Below are positions 33,336-41,547 of a stretch of DNA of 64,000 bases, piece by piece. Origin of the DNA: Planotetraspora mira (GTDB taxonomy: Bacteria > Actinomycetota > Actinomycetes > Streptosporangiales > Streptosporangiaceae); contig NZ_BOOO01000051.1 in assembly GCF_016863275.1 (NCBI RefSeq), positions 1 to 64,000 on the forward strand, read 5' to 3'. The notes below the pieces were generated by a model that saw only the letters and a list, made by a program, of their open reading frames with translations, ran no database searches and had not been told where the DNA came from. How positions within the stretch are numbered: the first letter of the stretch is position 1; the number at the start of each line of letters is the position of its first letter. A program made the position numbers and the translations under genes.

Positions 33336-33950
33336 ATGCAAACCTCCGTCACCCGTGCTGAGCTGCTTGCTCTGTCCGAGGACATGCGTCGTCAGCTCAG
33401 CTTGGCGCTTGCGCCAGACCACGAGATTGTCCCGTTCCTGAAGCGGACCAAAGTTTCTACGCTGAAGAAGCTCTCTCTGACCCGCCGAGAGTCATTGCAG
33501 CGGCTCGACGAGTTGGCTTCCTGGTTGCACGTCTACGACCGCGATGATGAGGCGCAAGCGGTCGGGCGGGCTCTGCTGGTGTTTCCATTTCAGGGCGACT
33601 ACACGCAGTATGGCCCGGTGGAGAGTGTCCTGGCGCTCACTGCGTGGCTCGCGGAGCAGAGCGACGCCGAGCTTGCCGACACCTGCCGGGCGCATATCGT
33701 CGGGGCGTACGGGCGCCGTGAGGATTGGTCGGATAGGACGCGGTCCGCCATGGCCAACCGGCTGGGCGGATGGCAGGTCGAGTGGCAGGAGCGCAATCGT
33801 GCCAACCATGATCTCAACTACACCCTCGCACAGTTGGGCGAGCTGGCATTTCTGGCGATCTGGAGTGGCTCAGGCACCTGGCCGATGGCAAGGATCCGGC
33901 AGGAGTTCGCGGACAAGACGGCTCACCTGCGGCGCCTGAAGAAGATCTGA
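33336..33950 (+). CDS. Hypothetical protein, DUF6707-like
   Basis: The 204-residue soluble protein is mostly helical, with the pattern of an actinobacterial hypothetical family that I place, with some doubt, in DUF6707. Visible features are a Leu/Arg-rich N-terminal half and a Trp-rich segment (GGWQVEWQERNRANHDLNY) in the second half. It has no signal or membrane segment. It may belong with the neighbouring DUF3885-type gene as a secreted-toxin immunity-style pair, but nothing in the sequence proves this. Confidence 0.6.
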   Translation: MQTSVTRAELLALSEDMRRQLSLALAPDHEIVPFLKRTKVSTLKKLSLTRRESLQRLDELASWLHVYDRDDEAQAVGRALLVFPFQGDYTQYGPVESVLALTAWLAEQSDAELADTCRAHIVGAYGRREDWSDRTRSAMANRLGGWQVEWQERNRANHDLNYTLAQLGELAFLAIWSGSGTWPMARIRQEFADKTAHLRRLKKI

Positions 33951-34100
33951 CCTACGAGCAGCGGACGCGATTCGCAAGGAAACCCGCCTTCAGCCGACTG
34001 CGCCCGGTGACGACGTAGAGATCATTGCCTCGGCCCAGTACGCTCGCCTTTCGATGAAGACCGCCATGACCCCTGGTGCTGGGGGCGGTCGGAGCTAAGC

Positions 34101-34170
34101 CACGTGGTCGGGGACCACACGTGCATGCAGCCGAACAACGTGCACGTCACCAAACGTCGTGCATGGCTAC
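34101..34170. repeat. Clustered short repeats beside the tRNA-Pro scar
   Basis: An inverted repeat GTGGTC/GACCAC (34104-34118) is followed by three related words, CACGTGCATG (34118), AACGTGCACGTC (about 34139) and CGTCGTGCATGG (about 34155). Such clusters resemble integrase arm sites or excisionase sites near an attachment core, which here lies about 50 bp away. Also possible is chance in a G+C-rich spacer. Confidence 0.3.
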
Positions 34171-34210
34171 CTGAACGCTGTTGAGCTGCAAAAACGCCTA
34201 CCCCCACTTC

Positions 34211-34253
34211 CTGGGGGTCAAGGGGTCGCAGGTTCAAATCCTGTCGTCCCGAC
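34211..34253 (+). other. 3' half of tRNA-Pro (GGG): attachment-site scar
   Basis: Positions 34211-34253 read as the 3' part of an actinobacterial tRNA-Pro(GGG), from the anticodon loop CTGGGGG through the TCAAG stem strand, the T-arm GGTTCAAATCC and the acceptor strand CGTCCCG to the discriminator. The 5' half (which should start CGGGACG) is absent; the bases before it do not fit. Integrases of actinomycete elements recombine exactly within tRNA 3' halves, leaving one intact tRNA and one partial copy. So this is probably an att site at the end of a present or former element. Confidence 0.65.
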
Positions 34254-34301
34254 ACTGTTTCGGCAGGTCGGAGCCGTGATCGCGAATAAGCGATCACGGC
34301 G

Positions 34302-34436
34302 TCAGTTGCCGGCAGTCTTCTGCCTGATGTTGCCGCAGGTTGCGATTGCGGCGCCGTCCGCCTGGTAAGGAGCGTCCGACCAGTCGTGCTGGGCGATCTC
34401 GGCGGCGAGCTCTCGCGCAATACGACTCAAGACCAT
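34302..34436 (-). CDS. Small protein with DWSDAPYQAD motif
   Basis: The 44-residue frame begins MVLSRIARELAAEIAQHDWS and contains HDWSDAPYQADG. GGAGG lies five bases before the ATG, the best possible spacing. I recall similar short HDWSDAPYRxD proteins in many actinomycetes, but no function is known. It is divergent from the ABC transporter operon. Too short for many gene callers. Confidence 0.6.
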   Translation of the reverse strand: MVLSRIARELAAEIAQHDWSDAPYQADGAAIATCGNIRQKTAGN

Positions 34437-34560
34437 GGGTTCCTCCGATCGGAACCGGGGGTGACCACACCGCCACCGCAGACGGCATCCCTCGAATGGA
34501 GGATGCCGGGCGCCGTGATGGGCGATGCCGTACGGCTCGCCGTCGCACGACGCTTTGAGC

Positions 34561-35274
34561 ATGGAAGCCATCGAGGTGAGAGAACTCCGCAAGACGTACG
34601 GAGGCACGCACGCCGTGGACGGTGTCACGTTCACGGTACGGACCGGCGAGACGTTCGGGCTTGTCGGCCACAACGGGGCAGGCAAGACCACGACCGTCGA
34701 GTGCCTGATCGGGCTCAGGCGGCCCGACGGGGGCACGGTCCGGGTGCTCGGCGAGGACCCGGCGCGCAGGCGGCGGGCGCTGGCGCAGCGAGTCGGGGCG
34801 CAGTTGCAGGAGAGCTCGCTGCCGGAGCGGATCAAGGTGGCTGAGGCGCTGCGCATGTTCGGCTCCTTCTACAAAAGGGCGGTCGACTGGCGGCAGGTGA
34901 TGGAACGCTGGGGGCTCAAGCCGCTGGCGCGGAAGGCGTTCGGCGACCTGTCCGGCGGCCAGAAGCAGCGGCTGATGCTCGCGCTCGCCCTAGTCGGCGA
35001 CCCCGAGGTGGTCGTGCTCGACGAGCTGACCACGGGCCTCGACCCGATCGCGCGTAGGGAGACCTGGCGGCTGGTCAAGGATCTCAAGACGGCGGGCACC
35101 ACCGTCGTGCTGGTCAGCCACTACTTCGACGAGACCGAGGCGCTCTGCGACCGGGTCGCCGTCCTCGCCCGCGGCCGGGTCAGGGCCATGGGCAGCCCGA
35201 GCGAGATCATCGCTGGGACCGGTACCGCCTCTCTGGAAGAGGCCTACTTCGCGCTGGAGGGTGCGGACCGATGA
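34561..35274 (+). CDS. ABC exporter ATP-binding protein
   Basis: The 237-residue ATPase has Walker A GHNGAGKTTT, the signature LSGGQKQRLMLALAL, Walker B VVVLDELTTGLDP and the H-loop LVSHYFDETEALCD. It belongs to the DrrA/CcmA-type subfamily of drug and lipid exporters. The ATG at 34561 is placed where conserved sequence (IEVRELRKTYGG) starts. Its stop overlaps the start of the permease gene (ATGA). The pair is followed immediately by a two-component system, the common BceAB-like arrangement for regulated self-protection. Confidence 0.92.
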   Translation: MEAIEVRELRKTYGGTHAVDGVTFTVRTGETFGLVGHNGAGKTTTVECLIGLRRPDGGTVRVLGEDPARRRRALAQRVGAQLQESSLPERIKVAEALRMFGSFYKRAVDWRQVMERWGLKPLARKAFGDLSGGQKQRLMLALALVGDPEVVVLDELTTGLDPIARRETWRLVKDLKTAGTTVVLVSHYFDETEALCDRVAVLARGRVRAMGSPSEIIAGTGTASLEEAYFALEGADR

Positions 35275-35960
35275 AGGCGTTCACCTCTCTCACAGCCACT
35301 GAGCTGCGGCTGCTGCTTCGTGACCCCGCCTCGATGTTCTTCATGATGGCGTTTCCGCTCATGCTGCTGGTGCTGAAGCGTGGCGAGAGCGGCGCCGTAC
35401 CCGGGTACATCGCGATGATCGCCGCCATCGGCGGGATGGGCGCGCTGCCCGGCGTCGTGGCCTCCTACCGCGAACGCAAGGTGCTCAAGCGGCTGGCCGC
35501 CACGCCGATCTCCCCCGTTCTGCTGCTCGCCGGCCAGCTGGTGGCGCAGGTCGTCGCGGCACTGGCGGGGGCGGTGGTGCTGGTGGTCGCCTCGATCGTG
35601 GTGTTCGACGTCGAGGCGCCGCGGAACGTGCTTCTGCTGGCCGCCGCCTTCCTGTTGTGCTCGGTGATGGTCTGCTCGCTGGGGTTCGTGATCGCGGCGG
35701 TCGTGCGCAACACCAGGGGCGCGAGCCTGATCGGGATGCTGGTCATGTTTCCGATGATCTTCCTGGCTGGTGCGGCCGTGCCCAGGAAGGCACTGCCCGA
35801 CTCGCTGCGCCAGATCGGCGACTTCCTGCCGCTGACCCCGGGCGTTCAGGCGCTGAGCGACGGGTGGTCCGGCACCGCCGCGGTCTTCCCGATGATGATC
35901 CTCGCCGGGATAATCGTGGCTGGCACGGCCGTCGCCGCTGCGCTGTTCCGATGGGAGTAA
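35271..35960 (+). CDS. ABC-2 type exporter permease
   Basis: The 229-residue protein has six hydrophobic segments and the ABC-2 membrane pattern (SYRERKVLKRLAATPISP in the first cytosolic loop, then IGMLVMFPMIFLAGAAVP near segment five). It couples with the ATPase encoded just before. The substrate is unknown; drugs or lipids are typical. It is shorter than the usual 250-280 residues because the N-terminal helix begins soon after the start. Confidence 0.9.
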   Translation: MKAFTSLTATELRLLLRDPASMFFMMAFPLMLLVLKRGESGAVPGYIAMIAAIGGMGALPGVVASYRERKVLKRLAATPISPVLLLAGQLVAQVVAALAGAVVLVVASIVVFDVEAPRNVLLLAAAFLLCSVMVCSLGFVIAAVVRNTRGASLIGMLVMFPMIFLAGAAVPRKALPDSLRQIGDFLPLTPGVQALSDGWSGTAAVFPMMILAGIIVAGTAVAAALFRWE

Positions 35961-35964
35961 CGAC

Positions 35965-37050
35965 ATGAGCATCTGGGAGGCGCGCTGGTCGCGTGCCTTC
36001 CATTGGCTCTTCTACGCCTGCCTGGCCCTCGGGTCGATCCTGTCGATCGGCGAGGAAGGCGGCCTCGAGCCGCTGACACTGGGCATCGTCGCGCTGATGG
36101 CCCTCTGGCATTGGTTCTTCGTCGTACGACGGCCGGAGCTGATCGGGCGGCTCAACCCGATGGCGTTCCACCTGGTCGTGATCTGCGGGCTCTACGTCGC
36201 GCTGGTGGTCGGCGACCGCGCCTTCGACGTGGTGATCTTCGGCCTGATGCCCCAGTCTTACCTCATGCTGGCCGGCCCCTGGTCCTACGCGGGGGCGGTG
36301 GCGACGGTCCTGTGCACCTTCGCCGCACGGGGCAGGCTGGACGAACCCGGCGCCCTTTGGGAGCTCACCGGAGCGGCCGGCCTTGTGGTGGCGATCGGGC
36401 TGTTCGTGGACTACGTGTCCAGGCAGAGCGCGCAGAACAGAACGGTCGGGGTGCTGGAGGAACGGGCGAGGCTGGCAAGGGAGATCCACGACACCATCGC
36501 CCAGGGGCTGAGTGGGATCATCACCCAGCTGGAGGCGGCCGAGCAGGCGATGTCCGACCTGCCCGCCGTACAGAAGCGGATCTCGCTGGCCAAGGAGCTG
36601 GCGCGTGACAACCTGCGGGAGGCACGGCGTTCCGTGGACGCGCTGCGGCCGGGGCCGCTGGCCGACGCCCAACTCGACGCGGCGCTCACGGAGGTGGCCG
36701 CCCGGTGGTCGCGGACGTCGGGCCTGACGGCGACCGTGTCGGTGGAGGGGACGCGCCGGCCGCTGGCGGGCGAGGTGGGGGCAACGTTGCTGCGGGCGGC
36801 GCAGGAAGGGCTGTCCAACGTCGCCAAGCACGCGCGAGCGGGCAGGGTGGCGATCACGCTGACCTACATGGACGACGAAGTGACGCTCGACGTGTTCGAC
36901 GACGGAGTGGGGTTCGACCCGGCCGCGCGGAGCCAGGGGTACGGGCTGGCCGCCATGCGCGAGCGGGCCGGCGGGGTGGGCGGCACGCTGACGGTGGAGT
37001 CCGCTCCGGGGGAAGGGACGGCGCTGTGCCTGCGCATCCCCTCAAGCTGA
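35965..37050 (+). CDS. NarL-type sensor histidine kinase
   Basis: The 361-residue kinase has four or five membrane helices in residues 15-145 without a large external domain, a HisKA_3 motif RLAREIHDTIAQGLSG (His175) and a HATPase domain (EGLSNVAKHA, DDGVGFDP, GYGLAAMRERAG). Such intramembrane-sensing kinases in actinobacteria usually sit with an ABC exporter and sense its substrate or membrane damage. It follows the permease gene by four bases; the response-regulator gene overlaps its end. Confidence 0.9.
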   Translation: MSIWEARWSRAFHWLFYACLALGSILSIGEEGGLEPLTLGIVALMALWHWFFVVRRPELIGRLNPMAFHLVVICGLYVALVVGDRAFDVVIFGLMPQSYLMLAGPWSYAGAVATVLCTFAARGRLDEPGALWELTGAAGLVVAIGLFVDYVSRQSAQNRTVGVLEERARLAREIHDTIAQGLSGIITQLEAAEQAMSDLPAVQKRISLAKELARDNLREARRSVDALRPGPLADAQLDAALTEVAARWSRTSGLTATVSVEGTRRPLAGEVGATLLRAAQEGLSNVAKHARAGRVAITLTYMDDEVTLDVFDDGVGFDPAARSQGYGLAAMRERAGGVGGTLTVESAPGEGTALCLRIPSS

Positions 37051-37646
37051 TGATCGTCGACGACCATCCGGTGGTCCGTGACGGGCTGCGCGGCATGTTC
37101 GACCACGTGACCGACATCGAGGTCGTGGCGGAGGCGTCCGACGGGTTCGAGGCGCTGGCCATGGCCAGGCGGGCACGCCCGGACGTGGTGCTCATGGACC
37201 TGCGCATGCCAGGACTCGACGGGGTGGGCGCGATCGAGCGGCTGCACGCCGACCATCCGGAGATCAAGGTGATCGTTCTGACCACGTACGACACGGACGC
37301 GGACGTGATGCGGGCCATGGCCGCCGGGGTCGCGGGTTACCTGCTGAAGGACGCACCACGGGAGGAGTTGCACCGGGCGGTTCGCACGGCCGCCGCCGGA
37401 GGAGCGGTCCTGGCCCCGTCGATCGCGTCCGCCATCATCGGCAGGCCCCCTACCCAGGAGCCGAGCCCGCGGGAGGTGGAGGTGCTCCGCCTGGTGGCGC
37501 GCGGCGCGGCGAACAAGGAGATCGCCAGGACCCTGCTGATCAGCGAGACGACGGTCAAGACGCATCTCAAGCACGTCTTCGCCAAGCTCGGCGTCGACAG
37601 CAGGGCCGCGGCGGTCGTCGTGGCCATGGAACGCGGACTCCTGTGA
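37026..37646 (+). CDS. NarL/FixJ-family response regulator
   Basis: The 206-residue regulator has a receiver domain (LMIVDDHPVVRDGL; Asp58 in VVLMDLRMPG; Lys in YLLKDA) and a LuxR-type HTH (SPREVEVLRLVARGAANKEI, then TTVKTHLKHVFAKL). The GTG at 37026 gives the natural N-terminus and overlaps the kinase gene by 25 bases; an ATG at 37050 (TGATG overlap with the kinase stop) is the alternative. Probably the last gene of the ABC/two-component operon. Confidence 0.9.
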   Translation: MPAHPLKLMIVDDHPVVRDGLRGMFDHVTDIEVVAEASDGFEALAMARRARPDVVLMDLRMPGLDGVGAIERLHADHPEIKVIVLTTYDTDADVMRAMAAGVAGYLLKDAPREELHRAVRTAAAGGAVLAPSIASAIIGRPPTQEPSPREVEVLRLVARGAANKEIARTLLISETTVKTHLKHVFAKLGVDSRAAAVVVAMERGLL

Positions 37647-37659
37647 CTCGTCCTGGTCA

Positions 37660-37815
37660 CGCCTGGTCGCGACGTTTCGGTCCCGGGGTTCTCCACGGGC
37701 AGGCCGGACCGGATCCAGTCCTCGATCCCGTCGGCGTACAGCAGCACGTCGAGATAGCCGAGCCGCCTCAGCGCGGTGGCGAGATCGGGGCCCCGGGTGC
37801 AGACGTGGCGGTCGA
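37660..37815 (-). pseudogene. Rhodanese-domain relic
   Basis: The minus strand reads DLATALRRLGYLDVLLYADG, then IEDWIRSGLPVENPG, the typical end of a rhodanese sulfurtransferase domain. The active-site cysteine loop would lie just upstream, where CTRGP is visible but is cut by the IS481 fragment. No proper stop follows; the frame runs into the response-regulator gene. It is a truncated relic. Confidence 0.55.
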
Positions 37816-37824
37816 GTAGGCGAC

Positions 37825-37956
37825 ATGACCGACGCCGAACGCACCAACGCCCTGCAAGACTTCCTGCACAACTACAACTACCACCGCTGCCACACCGAAC
37901 TCGAAGGCCGGCCACCGATCACCCGCGTCAACAACCCTGCGGGTCAATACACCTAG
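37825..37956 (+). mobile_element. IS481-family transposase, C-terminal fragment
   Basis: The 43 residues beginning MTDAERTNALQDFLHNYNYH and including RCHTELEGRPPITRVNN, ending at a TAG, match the extreme C-terminus of IS481-like transposases (usually about 320 residues). The catalytic DDE part is absent. It abuts the rhodanese relic on one side and IS5-type sequence on the other. Confidence 0.8.
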
Positions 37957-38112
37957 GGCCTGCATCAAACTCGGTGATCGCGGCGATGTGAACGTGGCGA
38001 GCTCGGCCCTGCTGAGCGGGAACCGGGTGTCGGCGGCCAGCCGGTTTGGTAGCGGACGGCGAGTTCGTTTGAGGCGGTTGATGCCGCCTTCGCGGACACG
38101 GAGCCGTCGCGG
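37957..38112 (-). mobile_element. IS5-family transposase relic (right end)
   Basis: On the minus strand GGINRLKR is followed in another frame by ELAVRYQT and then by VHIAAITEF, which together make the usual end of IS5-type transposases, with deletions and frame changes. The left boundary begins with GGGCCTG after CTA, the same as the second relic at 39238, so this is likely the terminal repeat of the element. Confidence 0.65.
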
Positions 38113-38114
38113 GA

Positions 38115-38354
38115 TCATCCGGCGGCGGACATCGCCCTTTTATGCCGAGTGTCCAGGACGGCGATCACCGCGAACGCGACAGCCGCCGCCGCGACGGCGA
38201 CGACGTAGCACCACGGGGCGGGCAGGTAGTTGGCCGCCACCAACGCATTCGGGCCCTTGTCGGTGAACGCGCGGAAGATGATCGCCATCGGGCCCTCCCA
38301 GACGCCCGCGATGAGCGTGAGAAGCATTGCCAGCCGGTACCAGGCTTCGTTCAC
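38115..38354 (-). CDS. Small two-helix membrane protein
   Basis: The 79-residue product has two hydrophobic segments (about residues 6-24 and 44-66) separated by a short loop with DKGPNALVAANYLPAPW. It uses a GTG start with GGGAG six bases upstream. Family not recognised; membrane proteins of this size beside TetR genes are common in actinomycetes and might assist an exporter. Just upstream lies the palindromic operator at 38367-38390, so the neighbouring TetR regulator very likely controls it. Confidence 0.7.
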   Translation of the reverse strand: MNEAWYRLAMLLTLIAGVWEGPMAIIFRAFTDKGPNALVAANYLPAPWCYVVAVAAAAVAFAVIAVLDTRHKRAMSAAG

Positions 38355-38366
38355 AATCCACTCCCG

Positions 38367-38390
38367 TCGTTGATACGAACGTATCAACGA
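38367..38390. promoter_or_regulatory. TetR-type operator, perfect palindrome
   Basis: TCGTTGATACG and CGTATCAACGA are perfect 11-bp arms separated by AA. It lies 12 bp before the GTG of the small membrane protein gene and 75 bp before the TetR gene on the other strand. The symmetry and length are those of TetR-family operators. Confidence 0.8.
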
Positions 38391-38464
38391 CACCATCAGC
38401 AATCCCTGTCGGCAAGGCCTTACGGGCCAATACATCACGGTAATGATGCAACTAGGCTGGGCAT

Positions 38465-39190
38465 GTGCGTGACGAAACGAGATGCCGAGCCTGCCGTGGC
38501 CCGCTGCGGCCGTCCGGGCGCGGACGCCGCCCGGTCTACTGCTCTCGCGCCTGCCAGGCCCGCGCGTACCGGTCCCGCAGGAACCCGCCGGTCCCGGCAC
38601 CCGCCGCGCCGGAGCCGGCCGGTCGCCGACGCCAGATCGCCGAGGCGGTCTGGCGGATCGCCGCCGAGCGCGGCCTCCAGATGGCCACCGTCCGGGAGAT
38701 CGCCGCCGAGGCGGGCGTGTCCCCGCGGGTGGTGCAATACCACTTCACCGACAAGCACCACCTGCTGGTAACCGCCCTGCAGATGCTGCACAGGGAGAAC
38801 GAACGCCGGGCCCAGGAACGGATCGCGGCGCTGCGTGACGCGTCCGACCCGCGGATGCTGCTGCGTGCCACCCTCGAGGAACTGCTTCCACTCGACGACG
38901 AGCGCCGCACGAGCCTGCGGGTGATGACCGCCTACTACGCGCGGAGCCTCACGGATCCTGCGCTGGCGGCGGTCTTCCTGCACGAGGGCAGCCCGCTGGA
39001 GGACCTGGTCGCCGCCCTGATCACCGCGGCCGGCGCCCGGCCCTCGACTGACGCGGCCCGGGAGGCGGACCTGCTCGTCGGCGGCGTGACCGGACTCGGA
39101 CTCGACCTACTGCACCGGCGCCGCACCCGGGCGGACGTGCGGCGCACCGTGGACTACCACCTGAACCGCATCCTTGCGGAGCAGCCATGA
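38465..39190 (+). CDS. TetR-family regulator with N-terminal zinc-finger-like extension
   Basis: The 241-residue protein has a TetR HTH in residues about 52-100 (IAEAVWRIAAERGLQMATV then AAEAGVSPRVVQYHFTDK) and a helical ligand domain after it. Unusually, residues 1-40 form a small Cys cluster (CRACRGPL...RPVYCSRACQARAYRSR), with CxxC and CxxxC pairs 16 residues apart, that can hold zinc. That type of treble-clef extension occurs on some actinobacterial regulators. GTG start with weak Shine-Dalgarno sequence. The palindrome at 38367-38390 is its probable binding site. Confidence 0.85.
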   Translation: MRDETRCRACRGPLRPSGRGRRPVYCSRACQARAYRSRRNPPVPAPAAPEPAGRRRQIAEAVWRIAAERGLQMATVREIAAEAGVSPRVVQYHFTDKHHLLVTALQMLHRENERRAQERIAALRDASDPRMLLRATLEELLPLDDERRTSLRVMTAYYARSLTDPALAAVFLHEGSPLEDLVAALITAAGARPSTDAAREADLLVGGVTGLGLDLLHRRRTRADVRRTVDYHLNRILAEQP

Positions 39191-39237
39191 CCGGTCCACC
39201 GGCCGTACGGATCCGGAGTGCCTCGGGGCCGCACTAG

Positions 39238-39500
39238 GGCCTGTATAAAAGTCGATCAGAGCCATTCGTTGATCGCGGCGATGAGGATTCAGCCTTGCTC
39301 GGAATGGTGGCTTTGATTCCGTGTCGCCGCAGGTAGGCGCGGTTGGTCTTGGAGGTGTAGGCCTTGTCGGCCAGGACCCGGTCCGGGCGGGTCCTGGGCC
39401 GCCCGCCGCCCAGGCGTGGTGGCTCGTCGAATAGCTCGACCATCGTGGGCACGTCAGCGACGGTCCACTCCCGCAGGATTAGGCCCCGGCCCTCTAATCG
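39238..39500 (-). mobile_element. IS5-family transposase relic (second copy)
   Basis: The minus strand reads GGGRPRTRPDRVLADKAY, then RAYLRRHGIKATIPSKAE, the catalytic-domain middle of IS5-type transposases; the preceding part has VELFDEPP. The rest is missing. Its left end starts GGGCCTGTATAAAAGT after CTA, matching the end of the relic at 37957, and both continue with TGATCGCGGCGATG. The two relics are in the same orientation. Confidence 0.7.
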
Positions 39501-39529
39501 AACGTGGGCCGGGAAATCGCGTGGTGCGT

Positions 39530-41533
39530 TCAGGAGGGCTCACCCTTTCCGTGTCGCTTGTTCGTGTCCGAATGCCGCCAGGCCGCAGCGCGTAGGAGGC
39601 GTAGACCGTTGAGTCCGACGATGATGGTGGACCCCTCGTGCCCCGCGACGCCGAGCGGCAGTGGCAGATCTCCGAGCAGGTCCCAGGCCACCAAGACGGA
39701 GATGAACGCCGAGGCGATGATCAGATTCGCGATGACGAGCCGACGCGCGCGACGGGACAAGGCGATGACAGCGGGAACGGTGGACAACTCGTCGCGGACG
39801 ATCACCGCGTCCGCTGTTTGCAAGGCCAGGTCAGACCCGGCCCGCCCCATCGCCATTCCGGTGTGGGCGGCGGCGAGGGCCGGTGCGTCGTTGATGCCGT
39901 CCCCGACCAGCATGACCTTGTGCCCGCTCGCCTCCAGAGCCCGCACCGCATCGACCTTTTCATGAGGGAGCAGACCGGCGCGGACGTCCGTGATGCCGAC
40001 CTGGGTCGCGAGCCGACCCGCAGCGCGAGGGTTGTCGCCGGTCAGCAGGACCGGACTCGCCCCGGTGATCGTCGTGATCTGATCGATGGCTTGCGCGGCT
40101 CCCGCGCGGAGGTGATCGGCCAGGCCCAGGACGCCGGCGACTTGGCCATCCAGACGCACCAGCACGGCGGTTTGCCCGTCCAGTTCCAGAGCGGCGACGT
40201 CTGTAGTGACGACATCGCTTTGCCCGGTGAGGCTGAGCAGATGAGCGGGACTGCCGACCTCGACCAGGTGACCGGCGACACGGGCACGTACACCACGGCC
40301 CGGTACGGCGGAGAAGTCTTCCGCATGTTCCAACGGAAGGCCGGCCTTATGGGCGGCGGCCACCACGGCACGGGCCAGCGGATGCTCTGACGGGTTTTCC
40401 GCGGCAGCCGCCAAAGCCAGTAATTCGCTCTCACTGCTCACGATGTCCGGCAGGATCCGTACCTCGGTCACGCGCGGTGTGCCCTCGGTCAGAGTGCCGG
40501 TCTTGTCGAAGGCCACCAGAGTGCCGGCACCGAGCTGTTCCATCACTACCGCGGACTTGACCAGGACGCCGTGCCGTCCGGCGTTGGCGATCGCCGATAG
40601 CAGCGGTGGCATGGTGGCCAGGACGACCGCGCATGGCGAGGCGACGATCATGAAGGTCATCGCCCGCAGCAGGGTCGGCTGGAAATCCGCGCCCAGGGCC
40701 AGCGGGATGGCGAACAGCAAGAGGGTGGCGGCCGCCATCCCGACGGAGTACCGCTGTTCGACCTTTTCGATGAACAGTTGTGTCGGCGCTTTCGTCGTGC
40801 TGGCCTCCTGCACCATCGCCACGATGCGGGCGACGACGGTTTCGCCGGCGGGTCGCTCCACCCGCACGCGAAGAGCCCCGGTGCCGTTCACGGTGCCGGC
40901 GAACACCTCGTCGCCGGCCTGCTTGGGGGCCGGGAGTGGTTCTCCGGTGATGGTGGCCTGGTCGACGTCGCTCGCGCCGTCCACGACCTGGCCGTCCGCG
41001 CCGACGCGTTCCCCAGGCCGGATAAGGATCACATCGCCAACCGTCAGATCCACGGTGGGTACGACGCGTTCGGTTCCGTCCGCACCGATGAGCGTGGCCG
41101 TGTCAGGAGCCAGGTCGAGCAGGCCACGCACGGAGTCTTCGGTCCGTTGAGTCGCGTAGGACTCCAGCGCGCCAGAGGTGGCGAAGATGACGATCAGCAA
41201 GGCGCCGTCCGTGATCTGCCCGATGGCTGCGGCGCCGATGGCGGCGGCCACCATCAGCAGGTCGACATCCAACCGGCGTTCCGTCAGCGAACGCAGTCCG
41301 GCAAGAGTTGGCTCCCACCCTCCGGCCGCGTAACAGGCGAGGTACAGACCCCACCACAGCCACGCCGGAGCTCCGGCCAATTGCCCGAGGCCACCTCCGG
41401 CGAACAGCACGGTCGCGGCCAGCGCCCACCGGACCTCAGCCAGATGGAGTAAGCGGGTTCGGCGCACCAGTGTCGACGCCGGACGCGGCTTGCCGACGTG
41501 TTCGAGCACGTCAGTACCCTGCCCTGTTATCAC
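39530..41533 (-). CDS. Zinc/cadmium-type P1B ATPase
   Basis: The 667-residue pump has the membrane metal motif ASPCAVVLAT, the phosphorylation site FDKTGTLT, actuator TGEP loop and VGDGINDAPAL hinge. The SPC motif is typical of zinc, cadmium, cobalt or lead exporters. There is no N-terminal heavy-metal-associated domain. It is divergent from an ArsR/SmtB-family gene, with an inverted repeat between them, the classical arrangement of metal-inducible efflux. Its 3' end lies 29 bp from the IS5 relic. Confidence 0.92.
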   Translation of the reverse strand: MITGQGTDVLEHVGKPRPASTLVRRTRLLHLAEVRWALAATVLFAGGGLGQLAGAPAWLWWGLYLACYAAGGWEPTLAGLRSLTERRLDVDLLMVAAAIGAAAIGQITDGALLIVIFATSGALESYATQRTEDSVRGLLDLAPDTATLIGADGTERVVPTVDLTVGDVILIRPGERVGADGQVVDGASDVDQATITGEPLPAPKQAGDEVFAGTVNGTGALRVRVERPAGETVVARIVAMVQEASTTKAPTQLFIEKVEQRYSVGMAAATLLLFAIPLALGADFQPTLLRAMTFMIVASPCAVVLATMPPLLSAIANAGRHGVLVKSAVVMEQLGAGTLVAFDKTGTLTEGTPRVTEVRILPDIVSSESELLALAAAAENPSEHPLARAVVAAAHKAGLPLEHAEDFSAVPGRGVRARVAGHLVEVGSPAHLLSLTGQSDVVTTDVAALELDGQTAVLVRLDGQVAGVLGLADHLRAGAAQAIDQITTITGASPVLLTGDNPRAAGRLATQVGITDVRAGLLPHEKVDAVRALEASGHKVMLVGDGINDAPALAAAHTGMAMGRAGSDLALQTADAVIVRDELSTVPAVIALSRRARRLVIANLIIASAFISVLVAWDLLGDLPLPLGVAGHEGSTIIVGLNGLRLLRAAAWRHSDTNKRHGKGEPS

Positions 41534-41547
41534 CGCATCATCATATA

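Noticed and set aside
34022-34420. Minus-strand frame reading GRQDLNLRPLDPQ
   Set aside because: This is the well-known false protein produced by translating tRNA sequence backwards; the DNA is the tRNA-Pro half described above.
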